64,000 bases of DNA, taken from positions 62,001-126,000 of the forward strand of contig JAMKCH010010172.1 in NCBI GenBank assembly GCA_023653785.1, in the 5' to 3' direction. A model generated the notes under the pieces. That model was not told the origin of the DNA, did no database searches, and saw only the letters and a program-made list of their open reading frames with translations. The stretch is from Ophioderma brevispina (Eukaryota; Echinodermata; Ophiuroidea; Amphilepidida; Ophiodermatidae). Numbering within the stretch: position 1 is the first letter of the stretch; every line of letters starts with the position of its first letter. Positions 55,381 through 64,000 of the stretch are shown piece by piece. The translations under genes were made by a program, and so were the position numbers.

Positions 55381-56060
55381 ATTATTGTCCCCGCGAACGA
55401 GTTCGGAACGGGGACTATAAAATGAGCAGAGATCGTCAGTTCGTCGTACCGTAAGTTCGTTCGTCCTTCCTTCCGTCGTTCGTCCGTGAATAAAAATGTT
55501 ACACCATGTTGTATATGATTTATTTCTGGAGTTCCCGTGATAAGAGCACAATGATGTGTAATTGGTGGAAAGAAGCGGTGTGAATGAGTTCTCGACCTGA
55601 TTAGATTTTGGGTGTAAAAATGCTTAAGTAAGTATCTCATTTGCATAATTTATGAAAAAATTTCCTGCAAGGCCTTGTGTTACAAGTTTTCTGGGGGAGT
55701 TCGTACGGGGTATAATGATGTACCTTGGGGGAGGACGCGGGCTGCAGAGTTCTCGACATGAATAGATTTTGGGCGTATTTTGGCAAATTGAGTATGCAAA
55801 TGAGGTAATTAATATGCAAAAATCAGACGTAATTGCGATATTTTGGACACTGGACATTGGATTAATCAACTATTCCTGCGCTGCTTGAAAGGGCCGATCA
55901 TGGGCCATCTTATCTTTGCAATTGAAAGTTATGTGATATATGCGGCCAGCGGGGCTTAGGTATGTAAATGAGCTAATGAAATATGCGAATTGTTTGTATC
56001 TCTGAAACGGTACGGCGGATATAGGGCAAAAAATTCCTTCGCTACATGAGACGTACTATG
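55380..56060. repeat. Dispersed repeat, copy 2 (two internal units)
   Basis: GGAGTTCC/GGGAGTTCG, then a GAGTTCTCGAC phrase and TTAGATTTTGGG/ATAGATTTTGGG, occur twice (about 55530-55630 and 55690-55790), followed by TAATTAATATGCAAAAATCA. The homologous unit at 4005-4480 occurs once and also precedes a G-rich array. Confidence 0.65.
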
Positions 56061-56064
56061 CAAA

Positions 56065-56690
56065 AACCATAGGGGTGTTGGGGAGGGGGTTGGGTTAGGT
56101 TATTGGGGGGGTGTGGGGAGGGGGTGGGGTTGGGTGAAGGGTGTTGGAGAGGGGGTGGTGTGTTGAAGTGTGAGGGGGCCCCGGTGGGGTGTGGCAGGGT
56201 TTAGCAGAGGGGGGTGTTGGTGTTGGGTTGCAAGTGAGAGTGGGTGGGGGTGGAAGGGGTTTTGGCGAGGGGGTGTTGTAGTTGCAGTGTTGGGCAGGGC
56301 TGCAATCAGGGGGGTGGTTGAAGGGGGGTAGGGATGGGCGGGGTTGGGCGAGGGAGGTGGGGAGTGTTGGGGGAGCGGTTTGGGGGTGGGAGGGAGGCGG
56401 TGTGTGTTATGGGGTATGGGGGTGGGGGTGGGTGGTTGCGGGGGTTGGGTGGTGTTGAGGTGGTGTTAATTAAGGAGGGGGTGGGGGGGGTATTGCAGAG
56501 TGTTGGGAAGTGGTGGGATTGTTGGGAGTTGTGGGGGGGGAAGGAGGGGGGGGTTGTGTGTTGAGGGTGTTCGGCGGTGGGTGTGCGGGGTGTGGGGAGG
56601 GGGTGTGGTGCAGGGGTGTTGGGGAGGGGGTTGGGGTGTTGCGGAGTGTTCGGGGAGGGGGTGGGGTGTTGGTGTTGTAGTGCATTTTTC
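56065..56690. repeat. G-rich minisatellite, degenerate
   Basis: Irregular repeats of GTGTTGGGGAGGGGGT and GGGTGTGGGGAGGGGG. It is the counterpart of the array at 4520-4930, but much more diverged. Open frames of up to about 108 codons on both strands are low-complexity artefacts. Multiple G-quadruplex motifs are possible on the + strand. Confidence 0.9.
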
Positions 56691-57093
56691 GCATGTTATA
56701 GTGATCGACGACATTCGGCGGGGACATTTTACGCATAGCGTAAATAACAATCGCCTTGCTTGATTTGTTTATTCTGTCTGGTGTAAAACAAAACAAATCA
56801 TCTCTTTAGTGTAAGATTTTGAAGATGCCATCGCTATATGTATATTTGGGGAAGACGGATGAGTATGACAAAGTTCCTCAAATACTCCATTTTTCACTAT
56901 TTGTGGTTGTTTCTGCATTTAAGCAGTTCTAGGGATTGTAGTATTATAGTTTAAGCAATGCATTTCACATTTTTCGATTCTCTCACATTACCGTGCTTAA
57001 TATGCTTTAAAGAGTACATGTCCACATGATCTTAGCCTTGACTCGCACCAACCATGAGATTTAATGCAAGCTGGTATTGGGTTTATCCTGGTG

Positions 57094-57395
57094 TTAAAGG
57101 GGACATTTCGTGATCCACAAACTCGTCCCCAAATTACCTAAAAAAGTGAGGTTTTTAATAATCTGAACCAGGGCCTCAATAATCCATGTGGACCCCAAAT
57201 CTTACGTTGCAAAATTTTGGTTATCTGCACAGTACATTGGCCTATGGGACCGTGGGAAAGTAAAGAAGCAACTGCTCATAACACAAAAACCGCAAGATTA
57301 GAATCAACTCCAATTCTGTGAAGGAGTTTGCTTAAGGAGACTCTAGTGAACAATGAATAAAACAGAAGGTGAGGAAATCACAAAATGCCCTTCAA
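57094..57395. mobile_element. TTAA-ended MITE, copy 2
   Basis: It starts TTAAAGGGGACATTTCGTGA and ends ATCACAAAATGCCCTTCAA, with internal homology to 10742-11080 (TCTGAACCAGG, AATCCATGTGGACC, TGGCCTATGGGACCGTGGGA). Confidence 0.75.
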
Positions 57396-58559
57396 TGGTT
57401 AATTCTTACACCATTAGACGGCACAGCTGGAATTGAGTTTATGCCTCCATCGCATGGTCAGGGTTGCAAAAAATATTTGCCCAATCGCGGTTTAAATGGG
57501 GTTGAAAGTTGCCCAAATCTTGCTAAAAAAGTTCGGGACAGCACGGAAGTCCCATAGAAACCTGTATTGAAAAAGTGAACCAAGAAATTGCGGTGTAATA
57601 AAAGTTTGGGCATCGCCAGTAGCCTTCCAAGAGGCCCAATTGGGCTTACCAAACGCGGGATAGCAAAACGGCATGGTATGAAACTGAAGGTATTAATCTC
57701 TCCAATGTAGTGTGCAAATGGACTTGGCAATAAAAGTATGTGGTATGTGTGAGACTCCCTAGTATTCTCGATTATAATGGGTTATGCTTTATTCCATTAG
57801 GCGTATGATTGATTTTCTTTCATCCAGGCCTTATGGCTCAATGATTGATTAATGGGTGTGTATGTCCACCATAGGTCCAATTGCACAAAAAGCAGATGAG
57901 CTAGAGAGCAATCGCTCCATTAACAAACTTACTCATGGCGTACCGGACTGTTATAAGATGATTGGAATTTTTTGGAAAATTCGCACAAATGTTGGTTACA
58001 CTAAGAGGTTGCAATATGTCTGCTGTATGAGCCACTGCACCTTGATGCTCTAATTTTTTGGTGCAAGCTATAGAAACAAACAGGACCTTTCCTTTAAAAT
58101 ATAAAAAAAAAAGGAAGCAGTGATGTCAAACAAGTTGGTCTGGATAATTTTGTGGTTCTTTCCTCTTTTATGCAGAGTGGGTGTGTTCTTCTTCTCGTAT
58201 GAATATGGTTTTTAGTAACCTGAGTGCCCTGGAAACTAGTCATCAATGAAAGGGTATATTTTTGTAAGTATTCTAGGCCTAGAGTTGAAACGTATTGAAT
58301 TAACCGAGGATCACGTTTGTGTTTGAGACGTGAGGTGTAAGAAAATATTTGGCAGGGAAAACATATAGGCAGTAAAAGCACCAAAGTGTTCTGAATCAAA
58401 CAAAAAACCAATGGCAACTAAAAAACCCATATAGTCAGTGGGTGAACTAAAACTTCTAATCAACATCGTTATATCAGAAAAAAACGCGTAGGAAAACGAT
58501 TAGCTATGTTAAAAAAATCAAAAAGTTCACACGTATCATTGTTTTTGCCCAATTTATGC
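57396..58559. other. Non-coding, nothing recognised
   Basis: No exon, RNA gene or clear repeat. Confidence 0.4.
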
Positions 58560-59083
58560 CATTAGTATCGCCATACAGAAAAATTACAATTTGCGAATTA
58601 GTCTAACCAATACTGTTGATAATGACAAATAAAGTGTCTGGACCTAGTTTTCGAGGGTCAAATATTAAGATGGAACCATTTTGGAAAATTACACCAGTAC
58701 CCTAATAACCATACTATGCAAAACAAAAAAAAATTAGGGTCGCCATTAGCTAAAAATCCATATTTGGGCATAGCTTGGCCAATATTACACATACTCCAAC
58801 ATAGATGACGAGACCTTGTTTTGAGGGTCGAGGATACTTTAAAAGGTACTCATAAGTATGTTTATGTGTCCACTAACAGGTTACCGGCAATCTAAGCATA
58901 TGTTAAATTAGGCCCTAATGTCGATAGTCTCGTTGTGGGGGTAACTGTAAGAAGAAACTTTGGGATCCAAAAGTAAATTTACACTTACATCTCTATAACA
59001 TAAATACTTGCATTTCTATTAAATTCAAGGATGCAATGAGGAACGAGGATTATGCAGACTAGATCCTGGTTGAGCATCTTGCA

Positions 59084-59835
59084 GTGAAAAGAAACGTTGA
59101 AGATCAGGAAAACTCTACAGTATCCATTGACTCTCTGCCAACATGCATGTCTGATATCCATGTTGCATCATGGTTATTTTGCACCCTCAGTAGTTTATTA
59201 AGAACTGCAGGAGAAATATTGGAGCAGCTCCTTATGGAGCGACATCTCTGCTACTCATATAACCCCCATATCACATGCTATCAGTCTGTGATCAGATACC
59301 TAACTGTGATCAGCAAAAAACTCTGATGATCATAAATGAGTTGGATAACCCCGTGTATTGGGAGATGATACACAACCGGAAGCATCAACTTCACAGAGGC
59401 ATCACCCCCCTTGTAGATTGTCTTCCGGTGGACCCATCTTCCCAACAGAATTCATATTTGTGACAAAGTAGAGATTAAAGGCGTTGACCCACAAGGCGCC
59501 CTCAAGTCTATTCCTTTTGGAAGAAGAAAGGGAGCAAAGTGAATCATAGGCTCAGAAAATGGGTCTGGTTCAACTTTATCAAGTGTCAAGATGTCGCTCT
59601 CCTTCTTCATAATATTCGGCAGGCTTTCAATGAGTCCATAGACCTAGCTTCCTTGGCCTCCAACACAGTAGACGAGATGGAGCTTGCGTCTGAGAAATTC
59701 ATACCTGCTGACCATATCTGGTTCCTCTGCATGGCTATAGCTTGTAAAGATGATTTAGAGATAAGCGCAAAGTTTAAACGTCTATGGGCAAGACCTGTAC
59801 CGTGCCAGAAGGACAATGGAAATTACTCTACATGA
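59084..59835 (+). pseudogene. Unidentified coding remnant, left arm
   Basis: Three overlapping + strand frames follow each other: VEDQENSTVSIDSLPTCMSD and HVASWLFCTLSSLLRTAGEI (59090-59215), NELDNPVYWEMIHNRKHQLH and ITPLVDCLPVDPSSQQN (59332-59455), then KCQDVALLLHNIRQAFNES and SEKFIPADHIWFLCMAIACK (59581-59760). Composition is protein-like and the KCQ..AFNE block is conserved in the opposite arm, so a real protein was encoded. I do not recognise it. Confidence 0.45.
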
Positions 59836-59933
59836 TATGACTGTCAGTCTCAGATATATGTTCCAAAGCAAGCATCTCACCATGATACTGGCCCGGCTTG
59901 GCCACTCTGACAGTTTATGATTTTTGTCTAGAG

Positions 59934-60890
59934 TTAGAAAACCGCTCTTGCCAAGGCCCTGGATAAAGCATCAACATGGGCCTCAACATTAGACCTCAAA
60001 TTATGACAGAAGTTAGCATCGTATTCCACTGGGAAAATGGATAACTTGAATAACTCTCTACTAATGTCCATGGCAGCAACATTGTCAACAATACTGCAGG
60101 GATTACGAAATAGGAAGTCGAAAGACAGAAGACAAGAATGATGCCGGGGGTAGCCTAGCTTGAAAGTCAACAAACCAGAAGTTCTCCCACCATTTCACTT
60201 CTCATGTATTGGCCCAAAGTTTCCTGATGTCTCATCATTCACACCATTTTTTGAGATTGACACGATCTATGCTACCATATGCAAGAATATTATTATGTAT
60301 GGCTTTTTATCAGGTTTATCGGCAGCAAAGGCAAGATGCCCGTGCATGGATTAGGAGGCTTCATCTCTGCAACTAGGACTCCGCGCCCAGATAATCATAA
60401 CTCGAGGGTCTATGCATATGGGGCTCATTGAAAGCCTGCAGAATATTGCGACGAAGGAGAGCAACACCTTGACACTTGTCTACGTTTCCAGGAGTATAAG
60501 CTTGTGCAATAGCTTCAGAAACAGTTATTCCCAAAATGCAACTGCATATTTTTTGTGGTGATCTACCTTTTTGAAGGAGATATGGTCTTTCATTGGGTCC
60601 TTCTGTAGGCGTTTCAGCAGGTTCTCAGATTTTTGTTTTCATATCACACACACAAAATCCAGCAAAAGCAAAGTAACGAAGATAACAGTAAGATCTCAAT
60701 TGTTTGTGAAAACATGAGTTCCATATCCTACGCGACTGTAAAAAAATCTTTCTGGTTGGCGACTTCCAATTACGAACAGAGTTCGTTTTAAAAATTTGCC
60801 GTCCTTGATGCTACATAGGATGCACATGACGGATGGGCATGTGGCAGAGATGTCATCCGAAGACCGCAGAATCCTTTTCTTCAAGGTTTT
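59934..60890 (-). pseudogene. Unidentified coding remnant, right arm
   Basis: On the minus strand, from right to left: KENLEEKDSAVFG and TSLPHAHPSCASYVAS (60890-60790), GRSPQKICSCILGITVSEAI (60575-60515), KCQGVALLRRNILQAFNEP (60480-60422), and, in the intact frame 60173-59934, DISRELFKLSIFPVEYDANF and NLRSNVEAHVDALSRALA. Frames shift between blocks. The first and third blocks have counterparts on the + strand of the left arm. The function is unknown. Confidence 0.45.
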
Positions 60891-61600
60891 CCTTTTGGGC
60901 TAGATCCAACAGGTCACTAGTCCTTCATTTGAATTTAAGAAAAAAATGCTTAATATTCAATGAGTAACAGATGTCTAATTTACTTTGGCCAAAGACGTTT
61001 CTAAAATCACACCCCCAAATGATATACACTGTGAAGGCCCTAATTTGCATATTCTAGTAATTTGCAGGTGAAGAGTTAGTGAACACTGTGGAAACATAAT
61101 TTATGATACCTTTTAAATTACTCCTCGACCCTCCAAACATGGCTCTCCTCGTCATCTTATTGGGTAGTATGTGAATAGTGGCTAAGAATATGCCCAAATA
61201 TGGATTTTTAGCTAATGCGACCCTAATTTGTCATATTATGTTCATCATGGGGACATCTGGTATTTTCAAAATGGTTCCATCTTGTTTGACCCTCAAACCA
61301 TAGGTCCAGTCACCCTATTTTGTGGCATTATAATCAACATATAGTTGAGATATATCGAAATTGTATTTTTAGCTCATGGCGACCTAATTTGCATATTATG
61401 TCATTATGGGGACATGTGGTAATTTTCAAAATGGTTCTGCATCTTACTCTTGACCCTCGAAACATAGGTCCAGACACTTTAATTTGTTCATTTAGCAACA
61501 GATTGGGTTGGATATAGTAAAGTGTATTTTTCTGTACTGGCGATACTATTGGCCTAAATTTGCATAAAAAATGATACGTGGGACACTTTTTTTAGATTTT

Positions 61601-62630
61601 TTTGACCCACAATCTTGGGTTTGTGGTTCCTTAGTAGTGGGGTTTTGAAGCCAATGGTTTTTGTTACTGCGTGTTTTAATCTTATATATCCATACTGTCT
61701 TGAAATTTCCGCTGGTGTGTTTGAAATGACCGTGGGAAAATATGCACGAGCCGTTTTCGTTTGGGGCTATTAATAAAGGTTTTGAAAGCCAAGTTTTGGG
61801 TCTAAACAAACAAATTGCTGCATTTGCTTTTTTGTGACTTCCACGCAGTGTCCCTTTGCAATTGTCTTATTAACATAGCTAGTAGCTAGGGTCACAGACT
61901 TCACCATCCTCACCTCTACTAACCTCTGGAAGAGGGAATAATTTGAACACAACTATTTTTTAAATCATATCTATATTTAAAAAATTCAAGTAAATGAAAA
62001 TACACCAAAAGTAAACAAAAATGTTAATTAAAATATTTATTAATTTAATCAATCTCATTATTAAAACTCTAGCTTAGCCATACACAATCAATTTCCCCAC
62101 ATTCTATGTGAAAATTAAAGGGCTGCAAAATTGTTATTCTGTTTTCATCCCAAGGATAAAATGAATTGATCTTGATAACATACTTTTGCTAATTCAAATT
62201 TACATTACATTACAGTTCCAGTAAAACCTGGGACAATATCTTCATCCCAGAGTGAACTTTCAGTCTTCACCTTGACCCGGGGACTTGACCATACGTGGTT
62301 TCAACTTTTAGCCTTTCAACTAGACAGTGGTTATTTATATATTTCAAGTCATTTTCATCTTCTTAGGACTCTTAGTTGTGGGAGTTATATTAGCTAAACA
62401 ATGCTTTAGTCAGAAAAAGTATGTAGAGCCTACCTTTCCTCAACAAACATTTGTTATATACATGTAGAAACATAATTTATTTTTGAAACATTATATAAAT
62501 ATAACAAATAGTGAATACTCGGTATATATATGTCACAAAAACTATGATCAGGCCCTTAGACTATTAAATTATTTATCTTATTTGATGTGATGTACTTTTG
62601 CATCATTTGAGGAAAAACACCCTCAAATTG
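61601..62630. other. Non-coding, nothing recognised
   Basis: A/T-rich, no exon or RNA gene recognised. Confidence 0.4.
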
Positions 62631-62631
62631 A

Positions 62632-63010
62632 ATTAAAGGAGCATTATGCAATTTTCAAAAAGTTATGGAGTTCATTGATGAGTTATGTTTAGAGTGTTTT
62701 TGTTGTTTTGGTGAGTTATGGATTGAATTCATTGATGAGTTATGTTCTTTATAAGTAATTATAAATGGAGCCCATCAATGAGTTTTAGAGTTATTTGTTA
62801 GTGAGGTATGAATGGAGTTCATTGATGAGTTATGTTGTTAAAGTCATTTGGGTGAGTTATGGAGTTCATCAACCAGTTAGAATTTTTAGAGGGGTTTGGT
62901 GAGTTGTGGCATTCATTGATGAGTTATGTTTAGAGATTTTTTGGTTTTGGTGAGTTGTGGAGGAGTTCACCAATGAGGAGTCGTTTTTAGGTTATCTGTT
63001 GGTGAGATAT
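62632..63010. repeat. GAGTTATGGAGTTCATTGAT minisatellite
   Basis: About six to seven degenerate units of roughly 50 bp combine GGTGAGTTATGGA with TTCATTGATGAGTTATGTT. The array starts with TTAAAGGAGCATTATGCAAT, which recurs at 63334 and 63383. Confidence 0.8.
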
Positions 63011-63059
63011 GGGGAATTAAAGTTCTTGGGGGTATGATCGCAAAAGCCGGGTGCCCGCC

Positions 63060-63400
63060 TTGACTATAAAAGGCCATTCCTCCATTATTCCAATTAAAGG
63101 GCCATTAGGCCATTTCTCAGTTACCAATTAAAAGGGCGTTCCTCCATTTGCCAAGGCCCATCCATCATTTATTTGCATTGGAAAGGGTAATGCATTTATT
63201 TAAATTAAAGTGCCTTCCTTCGTTACCAATTAAAGGGCCATTCCTTCATTTACCAATGAAAGGGCTTTCCTCAATGTACTAATTATTAAAAGGCTATTAC
63301 TCCATTTACCACTTAAAGGACCATTCCAAATTAAAGGGGCATTATATGATTTTCTGAAACTGGTTAAGATTATAATTGGATTAAAGAGGCATTATTTAAT
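63060..63400. repeat. ACCAATTAAAGGGCCATTCC tandem repeat
   Basis: About eight degenerate units of 30-45 bp with the consensus CCAATTAAAGGGCCATTCCT plus CCATTTA. The array ends in two TTAAAGGGGCATTAT / TTAAAGAGGCATTAT copies. Confidence 0.8.
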
Positions 63401-64000
63401 TTTCAAAAAAATTATGACAGGAAGGTATTTTTGCACGATTTGAAGAAGAGCACCCCCGGGTTCCATGTTGACCTCAATTACTTTGTACACACACATTTTC
63501 TATTTGCCAAGCATCTTTTATGTCCACCTTGAATATCTTATTTTTTTTTTTTTTTTTTTAATTTTACTTTATTAATGTTTTAGGTGTCTCATGCATTACG
63601 TCTCCAGAGATCATTCCACTTCCACCATACAAGTGGGTCCTATGCCATCATTGATGCTATCGTTTTAAACATAGCTAATCGTTTCTACGCATTTGTTCTG
63701 ATATAGAGATGTGATTAGAAGTTTATTTCAGGGGTGCACGAACACCCTTCTACCCACTAGGACTAATAATCATAATGCATCCCATTTAAAAAAAATCTAT
63801 CATTATCATTATACATAAATGTACTCTAATTCATATTCTAGATCTAAGTGTTAGCAATTTTGCTGTGAATGGATAAACATTAGGATGTCATCCTGCTAAC
63901 CACCAATTTTTAGGCTGGTGCTTAGACCAGCACAACAACAAAGCAATTGGAAGGGCATTGGACTTGGGGAAGTATGGGGATCAATCGTTGCATAAATCTG
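63401..64000. other. Non-coding edge of window
   Basis: A run of about 20 T lies at 63540-63559. No exon is recognised before the window ends. Confidence 0.45.

Larger units (their letters stand above)
58560..61600. mobile_element. ~3-kb inverted duplication / foldback-like element
   Basis: Outer parts are inverted copies: 58600-58860 (CTAGTTTTCGAGGGTCAAAT, GTCGCCATTAGCTAAAAATC) mirrors 61127-61600, where a 161-164-bp unit starting GACCCTC is repeated three times (61127, 61288, 61452). Inner parts are inverted copies of an ORF: + strand 59581-59637 and minus strand 60480-60422. The arms are diverged and differ in length. Confidence 0.7.

Noticed and set aside
56334..56796. Open frames of up to 108 codons
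   Set aside because: Translation of the degenerate G-rich minisatellite.
63896..64000. tRNA-like phrases (GGAAGGGCATTGGACTTGGG, GGGGATCAATCG) at the window end
   Set aside because: The A-box is poor and the unit is cut by the window edge; a SINE is possible but not supported.

Overview
This is a eukaryotic, animal-type window. It has about 60% or more A+T by eye, sparse coding sequence, GT/AG-bounded exons in multi-kilobase introns, and many minisatellites, foldback elements and retroelement remnants. Nothing bacterial is visible: no operons, no ribosome-binding sites, no CRISPR. The repeat style and the gene content fit a marine invertebrate, most likely an echinoderm or hemichordate; this is inference, not proof. 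Small indels break otherwise convincing exons throughout, so unpolished long-read sequence must be considered beside true decay.

Two host-type genes can be followed on the + strand. The first is an ABCG2-like half-transporter. A clean nucleotide-binding-domain exon lies at 7704-7855, a small exon with the conserved NPADFFLD-type linker at about 38915-38966, and the following linker exon at 40507-40763. Earlier exons (Walker A, signature) and the membrane-domain exons are not in the window. The second gene sits inside the roughly 31-kb ABCG2-like intron. It has an exon with a basic N-terminus, a possible Tudor/Agenet-like fold and coiled coils (15269-16470), then short phase-compatible exons (18270-18411, 18841-18980, 21321-21515) and a long decayed terminal exon with a PHD finger (22438-24075). 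It looks like a lineage-expanded, possibly transposon-derived protein.

Repeats by region. 0.8-7.5 kb: a LINE reverse-transcriptase remnant, four minisatellites, a tRNA-like SINE head, a foldback element and a 156-bp hairpin. 8.7-14.4 kb: hairpins, a TTAA-ended MITE and two larger TIR elements. 26.5-30.2 kb: a tandem duplication of about 1.85 kb. 41-45 kb: a perfect hairpin and a second foldback copy. 46.0-54.0 kb: a large composite. 55.4-57.4 kb: second copies of repeats seen at 4-5 kb and 10.7 kb. 58.6-61.6 kb: an inverted duplication. 62.6-63.4 kb: AT-rich tandem repeats.

The most unusual locus is 46.0-54.0 kb. Two roughly 2-kb inverted arms each carry a frameshifted ORF of about 300 codons for a basic protein with an R/G/N-rich tail. 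In both arms the stop codon is followed within about 15 nt by a canonical replication-dependent-histone 3' stem-loop, a purine-rich downstream element and a second histone-like stem-loop. One arm keeps a TATA box and a 200-bp region with five CCAAT boxes. The spacer between the arms holds a Penelope-like reverse transcriptase on the minus strand. A direct repeat of about 95-100 bp brackets the whole structure. A mobile, non-histone gene that uses histone-type 3' processing would be novel and deserves the first check.
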